Below are positions 16,759 through 26,434 of a stretch of 64,000 bases of DNA, in pieces (positions within the stretch are counted from its first letter, which is position 1; every line of letters starts with the position of its first letter). The notes beneath the pieces are model-generated. The model was not told where the DNA came from. It saw only the letters and a program-made list of their open reading frames with translations, and did not search any database. The position numbers and the translations under genes are program-made. This stretch comes from Paludibacter jiangxiensis (GTDB lineage: Bacteria > Bacteroidota > Bacteroidia > Bacteroidales > Paludibacteraceae), in the NCBI RefSeq assembly GCF_001618385.1, contig NZ_BDCR01000001.1:62001-126000 (forward strand). The letters run 5' to 3'.

Positions 16759-18411
16759 TTATTTCAAATAGTTATTCAACTTCAATTCTACAAGAGTTTT
16801 TACTCCCTCTATTATCGTCTTGGCATTGAGCAATGCCCCTTGAAATTTTGTATGGGTATGATCTGTCATAAAGAGTTTGGTCACCTCATCATGCCCCAGC
16901 GCATCATATTTATCGGCAACCAGTTTATTTACATCGATAAAGAACGCACCTTCCATTTCGGCTGCTTCTTTTGCCCATTTTCCATAAGAAAGTTCGTTAC
17001 GTTCCACTTTTCCATCTTTCCATCGATCACGGGGCACAGGACTGATAACGATAGGCACAGCTCCTTTGAGGCGGGCATCACGGATATATTTGCGAATGTA
17101 CCATCCATAGGAATACACAACCTGATTCCGCTTGGTTGTTTCCATCTTGTACACTTTCGATTCGTCACCGTTTCCGGGAATGGTTCCACGTGCTTTTTCT
17201 GTATTGATAGCAGCTCCGTCGTTATGCCCAAACTGAATAAACAGAAAATCGCCCGGTTTCAGAGCGGCACAAACAGCGTCCCAGCGTCCTTCGTCGATAA
17301 ACGTGCGACTACTGCGGCCGGCCATGGCATCGTTCTCTACGTTGATTTTTTTGTCGTCGAGAAAATTTGCCAACAAAGAGCCCCATCCCCAGGAATCTTC
17401 GCTGCTTTTCTCATCCTTGTTATGCACCGTAGAATCTCCAATCACAAATACCAACGGTTTATTCCCTTTTCGTGCAGTCCCCCGAATATCCTTCGGTTTG
17501 TTTTTCAAATATTTTGCCAAAGGTAATTGTTGTGCCTGAATAGCTTCCGCTACCGAAGCGGCATTTAGCTTTGCACCTGTTTCGGAAGTATGAATACGGT
17601 CGGCATAAAACATTTCGTTCACTTTTGCCGGTCCGAAAGCATCGAACTTAGCAGCTGTGATGCTATTCAGATCCACAAAAGGAATCTTCTCTGCTTCGGC
17701 AACCTGCTTTGCCCATTTGCCGTAAGTGGTATTGGCCCGAACGATATGCCCGTTGCCATCCCATGCGTTTCGCGGTGTAAACGACAACATGATCGGGAAT
17801 GCTCCTTTTGCCCTGATTTCAGCCACAAACTTACGGAGATATTCACCGTAGGAATAAACCGTTTCGTGCGCACCGGTTTCCTTGATGGTTACCTGCAACG
17901 AATCGTGACCAATGCCGGGAATAGAAGCACGGGCCCGCCCCGAATCGTAGGGCCCGCCGTCGTTATGCCCGAATTGAATCAAAACAAAATCGCCGGGTTG
18001 AATACCCCCTTTTACCGCAGCCCATTGGTTGTTATAAAAGGTTCGGCTGCTGGTGCCTCCAAGCGCGTGATTTTCAATCGTAATCTTCGTAGAATCGAAC
18101 AAAGCGCCAAAGAACTCACCCCAGCCCCATTGGCCGTTACTCCCGTCAGCATCCCAACCGTTTCGCACGGTAGAATCACCGATGAGCAGAGCCACCGGAT
18201 TGTTGCCTCTGCGGGTCGACCCCGACTTCAAAAGCGGCTTCCGGGTTTTGGGAGAAATCCGGTCGTTGATATTGACCTTGTTGGTATCGACAATTGCCTC
18301 GTTTTTGACAATTTTCCCTTCAGATACTGTGACCGAATCTTTGACGGTAGTTTGTGCCATTGCCAACACAACCGAACAGACACAGCCAATTGAGAAAAGT
18401 AAACGTTTCAT
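16759..18411 (-). CDS. Double-domain rhamnogalacturonan acetylesterase (two CE12 SGNH domains)
   Basis: Likely removes acetyl groups from rhamnogalacturonan in the periplasm. The 550-aa protein has a signal peptide (cleavage near AMAQ, residue 20) and two complete SGNH hydrolase domains in tandem. Domain 1 (about 70-300) has GDST with Ser80, GGTSSRT, FGHND and DRIH (D271, H274). Domain 2 (about 318-545) has GDST with Ser327, AGRSSRT, FGHND and DHTH (D517, H520). Both catalytic sets are intact. CE12 enzymes are normally single-domain; this looks like an internal duplication. It lies between GH105 and GH43-like genes with 56-bp gaps. Confidence 0.88.
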   Translation of the reverse strand: MKRLLFSIGCVCSVVLAMAQTTVKDSVTVSEGKIVKNEAIVDTNKVNINDRISPKTRKPLLKSGSTRRGNNPVALLIGDSTVRNGWDADGSNGQWGWGEFFGALFDSTKITIENHALGGTSSRTFYNNQWAAVKGGIQPGDFVLIQFGHNDGGPYDSGRARASIPGIGHDSLQVTIKETGAHETVYSYGEYLRKFVAEIRAKGAFPIMLSFTPRNAWDGNGHIVRANTTYGKWAKQVAEAEKIPFVDLNSITAAKFDAFGPAKVNEMFYADRIHTSETGAKLNAASVAEAIQAQQLPLAKYLKNKPKDIRGTARKGNKPLVFVIGDSTVHNKDEKSSEDSWGWGSLLANFLDDKKINVENDAMAGRSSRTFIDEGRWDAVCAALKPGDFLFIQFGHNDGAAINTEKARGTIPGNGDESKVYKMETTKRNQVVYSYGWYIRKYIRDARLKGAVPIVISPVPRDRWKDGKVERNELSYGKWAKEAAEMEGAFFIDVNKLVADKYDALGHDEVTKLFMTDHTHTKFQGALLNAKTIIEGVKTLVELKLNNYLK

Positions 18412-18467
18412 AGTTAACTGCTAATAACCTACGCTTTATTGCGGAGATTATAATTTTGAATTTGAAA

Positions 18468-19877
18468 TTAATAATGCACCGAGCCCTTTACATCGAAAAT
18501 CGGACGATCGGTTTGGATATCCTGATCGTAATATTGAACGGCACTGTCGTTCATCTTGGGGAACCACATTTTTTGCATGCGATAAATCTCTGCTCCGGCA
18601 AGCAAAACAGGACCGTAACCATGGGCAGCAAATACGCTTACCGGACGGTAGTAATAGTATGCAGGATCAAAGCCCATGCCCGTTCCCACACAGGTACCTT
18701 CTACCTGACCCTCTGCATTTACCTTTTCGGTAACGGCATTCCATGCCAGCTGAACCACAGGGCCGTACGCAATGGCATCGATCCATTTGCTATTGATCGC
18801 CTTTGCAAAACAGTAGGCATAAATGGCGGTTGCCGAAGTTTCCAGATACGAATCGTTGCGATTGAGCAGCTGATGCCACATCCCTTGTCCGGACTGGCAA
18901 GCCGACAATCCGCGCACATGAGCCCGAAAACGTTCCAGTACAAAATCGCGGCCAGGATAATCGGATGGAAGTACATCGAGCAAAATGGTTGCCGTAAGCA
19001 AAGCCCATCCATTGGCTCTTCCCCAATAAAATGCGGGATGATCGGTACTCGATTCGATCCAGGCATGACGGTACAGACCGGTTTCGGGCACAAACATCCG
19101 CGAGGAGAACTGACGGAATTGTTTCACCGCTTCATCGTAATATTTTTTGTCGCCAGTCAGTTTCCCCATGTAAACAATGGCCGGAATGCTCATAAACATA
19201 TCGTCGAGCCACATCGAGTTGTATTGCGGACGCACCCGTGCAAAAGTACCGTCGGAAAGGCGATACTCTTTGTTCATGATAAAATCGATGTAGTTATCTA
19301 TGATCGGTTTCAGTTTGGTCGCCGAACCATCCAATTGCGCTTTAATCATGGAGGCACAAATGGAACCGGCATCGTCGAGTGCTTTCGGATCGAGCATCCG
19401 ACGCATCAAGTCGTCGTTTACCTGTCCGTTCTTTTGCTTCAATTTTGAAAATGCCGGTGCTATCTCGGCCAGAAACCCGAATCGATCACTCACATACTTC
19501 TTATAGCGCTGGTCGCCGGTGGTTTCGGCGGCCAACAGCATACCCAGATAGGCCACACCCCACTCGTAGCTCGTCAATCGGAAAGCTCCTCTCTGCAAAC
19601 GGGTCTGTTCATCTATTTTCGAAAAATCCTTGACAGGCTTCTGTGTAGCGGCATTAATCAATCCGACGGGAGTCTCTTTTTCCACGTAGCGAAACACCCG
19701 GTCGAGCACCGCCTTCACGCTGTCGGGCTTACTAACCCCGTATCTAACCGGATAGTCGGGAGCCAGCAGATGAAGCGGTGTATTTGCATCGGTTTGGGCA
19801 GGCTTCGCATTCTGAGCATTCATCATCACAAAAGCCCCCGAGACAAACGCAAGAGCAACGATAATTGATCTGAGCAT
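18468..19877 (-). CDS. GH105 unsaturated rhamnogalacturonyl hydrolase-like protein (469 aa)
   Basis: Probably cleaves the unsaturated galacturonyl residue from the non-reducing end of lyase-made rhamnogalacturonan oligosaccharides. A signal peptide is present (ALAFVSGAFVMMNAQ). The (alpha/alpha)6 barrel shows WLDDMFMSIPAIVYMG near 225 with the expected catalytic Asp, FYWGRANGWALLTATILL near 283, and a C-terminal GTGMGFDPAYYYYRPVSVFA. The WGRANGW motif corresponds to WGRGNGW of YteR-type enzymes, with G replaced by A. It is 29 bp downstream of the second GH105 gene, so the two are co-transcribed. Confidence 0.85.
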   Translation of the reverse strand: MLRSIIVALAFVSGAFVMMNAQNAKPAQTDANTPLHLLAPDYPVRYGVSKPDSVKAVLDRVFRYVEKETPVGLINAATQKPVKDFSKIDEQTRLQRGAFRLTSYEWGVAYLGMLLAAETTGDQRYKKYVSDRFGFLAEIAPAFSKLKQKNGQVNDDLMRRMLDPKALDDAGSICASMIKAQLDGSATKLKPIIDNYIDFIMNKEYRLSDGTFARVRPQYNSMWLDDMFMSIPAIVYMGKLTGDKKYYDEAVKQFRQFSSRMFVPETGLYRHAWIESSTDHPAFYWGRANGWALLTATILLDVLPSDYPGRDFVLERFRAHVRGLSACQSGQGMWHQLLNRNDSYLETSATAIYAYCFAKAINSKWIDAIAYGPVVQLAWNAVTEKVNAEGQVEGTCVGTGMGFDPAYYYYRPVSVFAAHGYGPVLLAGAEIYRMQKMWFPKMNDSAVQYYDQDIQTDRPIFDVKGSVHY

Positions 19878-19906
19878 GGATTGGTTATTTAGCGGATTAT
19901 AGGAAA

Positions 19907-21058
19907 CTATCTCTTTTTCGTTTTTGCAGCAGGAGCCAGTTTGTAAACTTCGCTACCGGCCAGCAGGTAACAACCCAATCCGTAATCTTCAAAATCGGGA
20001 ATTTTAGTGTAACTCAACGGCTGTCCGTCTTTAGGTTCCTTGCCTGTTCCCTGCACAAAACCCAGTAAGCCATCGGCATGAACTGCCTCTTTCGCCATCG
20101 CATTCCAGGCTTTCACAATGACCGGCATATATGTTTTTTTATCGAGCCAACCGTGACGAACTCCCCATGCCATTCCATATACAAAAAGCGATGTACCGCT
20201 GGTTTCTTTTCCGCCGAAATGGGTTGCATCGTGCAGACTCACATTCCAGAAGCCATCGGGGCGTTGCAACGGGAGCAAAGCCTTCATCATGGCCATGTAT
20301 GTTTTCCGATACTCCGAATAACCTACAGCATCCTTAGGCATGATGTCCATCACGCGAACCAGAGCTGCCACTACCCATCCGTTACCACGCGACCAGTAGC
20401 AATCTTCGCCATTCGGTTCTTTGTAAGGCGCCACAAAATCTTTATCTCGCCACCACAGGTTGTCTTTGGCATTAAACAAGCCACCGCCCTGTTTGAGCTT
20501 GGTATCCATGTACATGTCGTACATGCGCTGAAAATAGCGATCATCTTTATAGATCACGCCCAGTTCCGCATAAACCGGCATTGCCATCTGCAACGCATCG
20601 ATCCACGACCAGTCATCCACTTTGTCGGTAGCCAGCATCTTATCGATCGAAGCCTTGATGTTCACAATCCGTTCGGCCTTCGACTTATCCAGCTTGTACA
20701 AATCGATATAGGTCTGTCCGCAACAATGATTGTCGGCATTACGAGTTTCGATACCACCGCGGAGGTTCCACTTGTGAAACTCACTCCAGTCGATAGCATA
20801 TTTCAAATATTCGACCTTCGGATTCAACGCATAAAGAGCCATCAATCCTTCGTAATAGACACCGCGTGTCCAGATATTGCTGGGACGAACTCTATCTGTC
20901 ACCAAAGGTTTCGACGGATCGGCATACTTGGTCATAAAGTAATGATTGGCAAGTTCCATTTTTTGCAATACCTCCTTTTTTGAAGGCAACGATTGGGCAA
21001 AGCTCAAGCTTACAAAAAAGCTTGCCAACAAAAGAGAAGCAATACATTTTTTTTTCAT
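19907..21058 (-). CDS. GH105 unsaturated uronyl hydrolase-like protein (383 aa)
   Basis: A second, shorter GH105 enzyme. The signal peptide is MKKKCIASLLLASFFVSLSFAQ. Motifs include PSNIWTRGVYYEGLMALYAL, the DNHCCGQTYIDLYKL segment typical of one GH105 subgroup, WSWIDALQMAMPVYAELG with the catalytic Asp, DCYWSRGNGWVVAALVRVMD, and FGGKETSGTSLFVYGMAWGV. It is clearly diverged from the 469-aa neighbour, suggesting that the two cut different unsaturated ends (for example GalA-Rha against GlcA-linked products); that split is inference. It lies 23 bp after the GH28 gene. Confidence 0.87.
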   Translation of the reverse strand: MKKKCIASLLLASFFVSLSFAQSLPSKKEVLQKMELANHYFMTKYADPSKPLVTDRVRPSNIWTRGVYYEGLMALYALNPKVEYLKYAIDWSEFHKWNLRGGIETRNADNHCCGQTYIDLYKLDKSKAERIVNIKASIDKMLATDKVDDWSWIDALQMAMPVYAELGVIYKDDRYFQRMYDMYMDTKLKQGGGLFNAKDNLWWRDKDFVAPYKEPNGEDCYWSRGNGWVVAALVRVMDIMPKDAVGYSEYRKTYMAMMKALLPLQRPDGFWNVSLHDATHFGGKETSGTSLFVYGMAWGVRHGWLDKKTYMPVIVKAWNAMAKEAVHADGLLGFVQGTGKEPKDGQPLSYTKIPDFEDYGLGCYLLAGSEVYKLAPAAKTKKR

Positions 21059-21081
21059 ACAAAATAGTTATGTGAGGTTAG

Positions 21082-22605
21082 TTATTTTTCAACGATTTGT
21101 TTATCCGTTTTTTCAATCAAAAGATCTCTGATATTTCGACAATTGAACGTTCGAAAATCGGAAACGTTCGTCAATGAAAACGCAGCCGGCGCCTTTGGTT
21201 GATTGAAAATAACATTGTTAAACGAGATATTATGCACATCATCGAGGCACACCGAAGGGCGTTCATCCGGACGCATAATCGTTGCCTCTACGTTGTTAAT
21301 CTGAATATTATTCGCGTGACGAATATAGAACACGGCTGCCGGAAGCGGGCCAAACATGGTCTGTTCGGGATACTTTTTTTCATTTTCCGGAATCACTCGG
21401 GTAGCCAGCTCTTTGGCTCCTCCACCTTGTTGGTAGAGATAAATATTGCTCAGTTTCACATCCTCGATTGAGTGACCGGGGATACCGGTAATCAGGCAAA
21501 CATACATCGAATCGGAGTTGTAGACCCGAACATTGTCGATACTTACCCTGCGCAGATGGCCTACCGGAGTACCCTGAGGACTGCGTTGGCGCGCTCCGAG
21601 ACGCAGAAAAATGGGAGCCGCGTTAATATCTCGCAGCACCAGATTGGAAACGGTAATATCTTCCAAATCGCCGCCATCGACCGTTTCGAGAGCCAGTCCG
21701 CGACTACGTTCGAACACGCAGTTGCTGATGGTGATATTTTTAAATCCTCCGCTCGACTCGGTTCCCAGCTTGATACGTCCACACGGGAAACACTGGTCGG
21801 GAGCCTGCGGAATCAACCGTTGAAAAGTACCGTCGAGCACCGTTCCCATATCATACCCACTCACAAAACAGTTGGTAATGGTATTGTTTTCTGTGTTCCG
21901 GAAAAACCCAAGTCCGTAGCTGGCTTTCAGCACAATGGCATCGTCATTCGGCGAATTGACCGTACAATTGGAGACCCGCACGTTGCGGCAGCAGTCGATG
22001 TCGAGTCCGTCGCGATTGGTATCGATCAGCAGGTTATCGATCGTCAGATTATCCACGCCGGTAGCCAGCAGGGCAAAGTGTCCACAGCGGTACATGCGGA
22101 TATCTTTCAGGTTGACATTGCGGCACAACTTCAGGGCAATGGCTTTGTTCCCAACACCTCTGATCCGACTCTCTTCGCGGGTCAGCCCCATGCCATCGAT
22201 CATTCCATTACCACATATCGTCACATTATCGAGACCGATTCCCCAAATCAGACTGTTTTGCCAGTGGCTGTGTCCGAAATCCTGAAACATATTGAACGCG
22301 TTCGGTTCGGCTATGTCAAAGCCCTCCGTTTCGGTAGGATATGCGGCTATCAGCGTTGCACCGTTATCAAGAAAGAGAGTAATATTGCTTTGCAACCGGA
22401 TAGAATAAGACGCATACTTCCCGGCAGGAAACCAAACCGTGCCCCCACCCTCTTTGGCCGCAGCCTCAATCGCTTTATTAATGGCGGGCGAATCGATGGT
22501 TTTTCCATCCCCTTTTGCCCCAAAATCCCTCACATTAAAAAACGTTGCTGCCTGCATTGCTGTTGCCAATAGCGACATTACAACAAAAAAGAAGTATTTC
22601 TTCAT
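21082..22605 (-). CDS. Exported GH28 polygalacturonase-family enzyme (507 aa)
   Basis: Hydrolyses alpha-galacturonosyl linkages. The signal peptide is MKKYFFFVVMSLLATAMQAA. The right-handed beta-helix starts with NVRDFGAKGDGKTIDSPAIN, the classic GH28 N-terminal motif. It contains RDGLDIDCCRNVRVSNC, NSPNDDAIVLKASYGLG with the catalytic Asp pair, and GRIKLGTESSGGFKNITISN (substrate-binding RIK). In a rhamnogalacturonan locus it may be an exo-acting rhamnogalacturonan galacturonohydrolase rather than a homogalacturonan enzyme; the sequence alone does not decide. Confidence 0.88.
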   Translation of the reverse strand: MKKYFFFVVMSLLATAMQAATFFNVRDFGAKGDGKTIDSPAINKAIEAAAKEGGGTVWFPAGKYASYSIRLQSNITLFLDNGATLIAAYPTETEGFDIAEPNAFNMFQDFGHSHWQNSLIWGIGLDNVTICGNGMIDGMGLTREESRIRGVGNKAIALKLCRNVNLKDIRMYRCGHFALLATGVDNLTIDNLLIDTNRDGLDIDCCRNVRVSNCTVNSPNDDAIVLKASYGLGFFRNTENNTITNCFVSGYDMGTVLDGTFQRLIPQAPDQCFPCGRIKLGTESSGGFKNITISNCVFERSRGLALETVDGGDLEDITVSNLVLRDINAAPIFLRLGARQRSPQGTPVGHLRRVSIDNVRVYNSDSMYVCLITGIPGHSIEDVKLSNIYLYQQGGGAKELATRVIPENEKKYPEQTMFGPLPAAVFYIRHANNIQINNVEATIMRPDERPSVCLDDVHNISFNNVIFNQPKAPAAFSLTNVSDFRTFNCRNIRDLLIEKTDKQIVEK

Positions 22606-22684
22606 GACATTCTATAGAATTTCAAATTATTATTACCGCAAAGTGCACAAAGATGGCGTAAGATCCGCAAAGGCTGAGTATTTT

Positions 22685-25600
22685 TCATCGCATCAGTGTC
22701 ACGCCCATCAAACCGATTACCACCTCGTTGGCACGGGTTTCGAGCGTCAGTTGTTTCAACTGCTTCGACCTGTTCAACGGCAGGTCAAGAATCACCGCTG
22801 CTCCACCATCAATTTCGCGTCCCGAGGCCGGTGATACCGGCGTTTCGGTATAGTCGCCACCATTCCGTTTGGTTGCATCGGTTGCCTGTTTCTCTTTCGT
22901 TGCCATCATTTCGCGACTGACGGCTCCGGTTTTCAGGAATACCCGGTAGGGACGCGGAGCTTGCATATTAAACGCAAATCCGTCTTCGTAGTAATCCTGC
23001 TCGATGGGGCACCACGTTTGCGGATTGACCAGCAACAGAGAATCGGAAGTACCATCTGTGTACCAAACCTTCACCACTCCGTTCGTAAAACGGCTTTGCA
23101 TGTGGTTGGTCGATCCTGCCATCAGCAGATAAGCATGAGACGCTTTCCCCGTTAACGGAAAAGTGACCGAAGCCGGATAGTTGTTCCAAAGCGAGGTAAA
23201 CGCAATATTTTTTGTTTCGGGCAATGATGCCGTGCGGAACGGAACGCCCATCGGCGTGTTGAAAACGCCGTTTTGCGAGGCTTTCCGCAACCCACTATCG
23301 TCGATGGAGGCCGTTGTGAGCGGATGCGTCCACTCGCCGATACCCTGCGTAGGCGTTTGCAGCGTGGTATAGGGTGAACGCGGAGCAAGGTATTCGTTTT
23401 TGAAAATCTGAGTCACTTTATCGTTCAGTTGATTGTCAATATTGACCACTTCTTTTCTCTCTTTGGTATTGACGGGTAACGTCCAATCAACCAATGTGAG
23501 CTCATCCTGCTGACCATTGTCTTGCACAAACGAGATGCAGTTGGTTCCGAAAACCGCAATATCATCAGAAATTTCGATCTGTTCCGAAACCGAGGCGGCA
23601 GCGATAGTCTGTTTGGCTTTGATTTGCTCGCCATTCACCAACAGCTTACCAGTTACAGCGACAACGCGATTGTTGCGCAAAAAGAAAGAGAGATGACCGG
23701 AACCCGGATTTACCGGCTGCACCTCCAACGGTTCTTTCACCCAAAGTCCGACCGGCATCCACCACGTCAGATCGCCCTGTGTCGCACGAACAAAAAAAGT
23801 GCGGTGACCAACTTCACCCTTAATTGTTCCGGAGATTATATCTTCTTCAATATTCTTATTCTTCAATACCAATTGTGGATCATAGATTTTATCAACAAGA
23901 ACACCAATAGTCTGCATGTATGACTCGCCACGTGCTACTGTAATCTCTTCCGGCGTTTTAACAGTCTTTCCTCCCCACTCAATTTCAATACTATTTTCCT
24001 GATTTTTATCACACATTACCCAAATGGCCGGAGTTCCTACAGCAGTCGTATCGACACGCCAGGCAGCCGGTTTTCCATTGACCGAAACGCTTGTAATTTT
24101 ATCAGAATACGCCTTCAAGTGCAATTCCAGATTGAGCAACTTCGGCAGATGCTGACCTATATTATAACGTTCTACATTGCCATTGCGCTTGTAGTCGATC
24201 GAAATATCGGGCGTGGAGAACGAAGCGAACTGCCAGTCGGCAGGCATTCCCGGACGAATCACCAACCGGTCGTTCAACGCATCGGGCAAAATACCGAACA
24301 ATCCCTGTACCAATGCCCGTGAGAACATCCCGATCGGATCGCCGAAATCGCGGTAACACTCGCCACGCGCGGCATCGTAAAAGCTGATCTGTCCCAAATT
24401 GCCGGGACTTGCCCCCAGATACATTCCGTCGAGTACCGAACTTTTGAACAACTTAAAAGCGGCGTCACTGCGACCGCTTTGCCAGTAAGAGAGTGCGGTA
24501 TGCCACACTTCGGCAAAGGCCACGTTGTTCGTCGACCAGCAATAGGGCATCCAGTTGGAGGTAGAAATCGTCTCCCAGCCCTCATCCTTCAATCCTTTTG
24601 CCCGGACCGGAATATGAGGAATCTGCGTATCGACATAGCGCGTTGCCTGATAAAACTGAAACGGGTCACCGGCTTCCGAATCGACGGTATGATACACCGA
24701 CCAAACTGCCGCGCTCCCATGAACCTGTTTATTGCCCATAAAATCTTTGTACTCGGCCCACACACCCTTGCCGGACATCCACAGCTGCTTATTCAGAGCA
24801 TTCCATATTTTTGCGGACTCTTGTTCATATGGAGTCGGATCTTCGCCTATTTTACGGGCAATGTCGGCCGCCATTTTATTGGCGCGGTAATTATAGGCAG
24901 TGGAGTGAGTTGCCGCTCCGCTGTTGTATTGCAAGCCGTCGCTGGCCCAAATGGCAGCATAACCGTCGTAAAGTCCGTCATCGTTAGGATCGAAATTGCG
25001 TTTTTCCCACGCAAGGCTCAGTTTCAGCACCGGCCACATCTTTTTTACATAGTCGAGATCACCCGTCCAATTGAAATGCCACAACAACTCGTCAATGTAG
25101 CAAAGATTCATATCATAATGATGCATCTCGTTATTTTTTTGCGGATTGCGACAAATATAACCGTTACTGTACATGGGCGTTCCCCACTGCTTCAACGCAC
25201 GTGCCAAATGCAGCGCGCTGTCCTGCGCCGGATGCGGAATCGTATTCGGCACATCCGTCACCTGCGAAGCCGCATAATCGTTAAAATGAAGTCGAGCCCG
25301 GTCGTGCCAGCCCAGCACATCGCCGGTGTAAGCGCCCCGCCAACCGGCCAAGCGCATCCGCCAACCTATAGCACCGTGCAGATAGGAGTTCGGTTCCCAA
25401 ATGGCATCGGCTGCCATAGACAATGTGCCTCCCAGGGTATTGATAAACGGATCAGGAGTGATTATTTTGACGCGTGAAGCCAATTGCTGACGCGCAGCTT
25501 CCGCCTGCACAAATTTTGCTTCAAGCTTTTTATACGATAAGAAGCTATCCTTGTTATCCTTAACAACAGACACATAAAAAGGCAGTTGCCGCATCACGTC

Positions 25601-26356
25601 AAAACGCGCCATCACCACCGGCTGGTCGTTAGCCACCGAGCTGTTCCATTGGGCAAACGGAGACGAAACAACTGTCGAATTACCTGCTTTGATGACAGAC
25701 GCCTCCGGAAAGATTCCGGTCAGCGTTATCGCCGCACTCTTTTTCGTCGGAGGAAGCGTCAGTTGAAAATCATTCTTACCGAACAGGTATTTATTGCCGG
25801 TACAATATTCCGGCTTCAGATCAAAACAGTCGGCCGCATCGACACCCAGATCGCCTTCGCGCGAAAACCGTTTACCGGTAGCTCCACCAAAAATGGCCAA
25901 TAGTTCGACCTTTTTATAGCAATTCTTCAGCTCTCCTTTCAAGACAAACCCTTCGACATCGGCCATTGCCAAAGCCACAAGGTGCAGTTCCCCGCTCCCC
26001 AGCAACGGATCTTTGATGGTGTAGAGGCGGGAACCGGCCCGGTAGCGTGCTTCAACAAACTGTGCGTCGTTCAGCCATTTGGTCTCTCCATCCACCACCA
26101 GTCCGAAATGGAGATTGCCTCCCATTCCCGGCAGGTAAAAGGCAAATTCGGGAACATCTCCCGTTTCTGCACGAAACGCAGTATTCGTCCCGTACAATGC
26201 CCGGTTGTACTTCACCTTGCCGTTGACAATCACAAAATCGTCACCATCGGGCGTGTAACGCAATGTCCGTTCTTTGCCGTGCCAAAGACCGTTGTCGGCA
26301 TTCGCAGATACCGCCAGGCAAAGCAACAGCGTGATATATATTATTCGTTTTAGCAC
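22685..26356 (-). CDS. Large exported DUF4450 / six-hairpin glycosidase-like protein
   Basis: A 1223-aa protein. The signal peptide is MLKRIIYITLLLCLAVSANA. Residues about 30-300 are a beta-rich DUF4450-type domain (FAFYLPGMGGNLHFGLVVDG, DCFDLKPEYCTGNKYLFGKN). Residues about 300-760 read as an (alpha/alpha)6 catalytic-type barrel (GWRMRLAGWRGAYTGDVLGW, DLDYVKKMWPVLKLSLAWEK, FDPNDDGLYDGYAAIWASDG). The remaining 450 residues are beta-sandwich-like. No characterised function can be assigned; the genomic setting suggests a rhamnogalacturonan glycosidase. The N-terminal domain is shared with the short protein at 29302-30075. Confidence 0.75.
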   Translation of the reverse strand: MLKRIIYITLLLCLAVSANADNGLWHGKERTLRYTPDGDDFVIVNGKVKYNRALYGTNTAFRAETGDVPEFAFYLPGMGGNLHFGLVVDGETKWLNDAQFVEARYRAGSRLYTIKDPLLGSGELHLVALAMADVEGFVLKGELKNCYKKVELLAIFGGATGKRFSREGDLGVDAADCFDLKPEYCTGNKYLFGKNDFQLTLPPTKKSAAITLTGIFPEASVIKAGNSTVVSSPFAQWNSSVANDQPVVMARFDVMRQLPFYVSVVKDNKDSFLSYKKLEAKFVQAEAARQQLASRVKIITPDPFINTLGGTLSMAADAIWEPNSYLHGAIGWRMRLAGWRGAYTGDVLGWHDRARLHFNDYAASQVTDVPNTIPHPAQDSALHLARALKQWGTPMYSNGYICRNPQKNNEMHHYDMNLCYIDELLWHFNWTGDLDYVKKMWPVLKLSLAWEKRNFDPNDDGLYDGYAAIWASDGLQYNSGAATHSTAYNYRANKMAADIARKIGEDPTPYEQESAKIWNALNKQLWMSGKGVWAEYKDFMGNKQVHGSAAVWSVYHTVDSEAGDPFQFYQATRYVDTQIPHIPVRAKGLKDEGWETISTSNWMPYCWSTNNVAFAEVWHTALSYWQSGRSDAAFKLFKSSVLDGMYLGASPGNLGQISFYDAARGECYRDFGDPIGMFSRALVQGLFGILPDALNDRLVIRPGMPADWQFASFSTPDISIDYKRNGNVERYNIGQHLPKLLNLELHLKAYSDKITSVSVNGKPAAWRVDTTAVGTPAIWVMCDKNQENSIEIEWGGKTVKTPEEITVARGESYMQTIGVLVDKIYDPQLVLKNKNIEEDIISGTIKGEVGHRTFFVRATQGDLTWWMPVGLWVKEPLEVQPVNPGSGHLSFFLRNNRVVAVTGKLLVNGEQIKAKQTIAAASVSEQIEISDDIAVFGTNCISFVQDNGQQDELTLVDWTLPVNTKERKEVVNIDNQLNDKVTQIFKNEYLAPRSPYTTLQTPTQGIGEWTHPLTTASIDDSGLRKASQNGVFNTPMGVPFRTASLPETKNIAFTSLWNNYPASVTFPLTGKASHAYLLMAGSTNHMQSRFTNGVVKVWYTDGTSDSLLLVNPQTWCPIEQDYYEDGFAFNMQAPRPYRVFLKTGAVSREMMATKEKQATDATKRNGGDYTETPVSPASGREIDGGAAVILDLPLNRSKQLKQLTLETRANEVVIGLMGVTLMR

Positions 26357-26434
26357 CTTAAACTATTTACAATTGAAAATTTACGATGTACAATTGCAAT
26401 CTGCTTCTACCAATTACATTTTCAAATCTTCCGA

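Noticed and set aside
18456-22572. Long plus-strand open frames (330 and 366 codons) opposite the GH105 and GH28 genes
   Set aside because: They lie antisense to well-supported enzymes, have Cys/His/Arg-rich low-sense translations and no recognisable domain.
24479-25477. 332-codon plus-strand frame opposite the DUF4450 gene
   Set aside because: Antisense shadow of a gene with signal peptide and coherent domain structure; no motif in the shadow.
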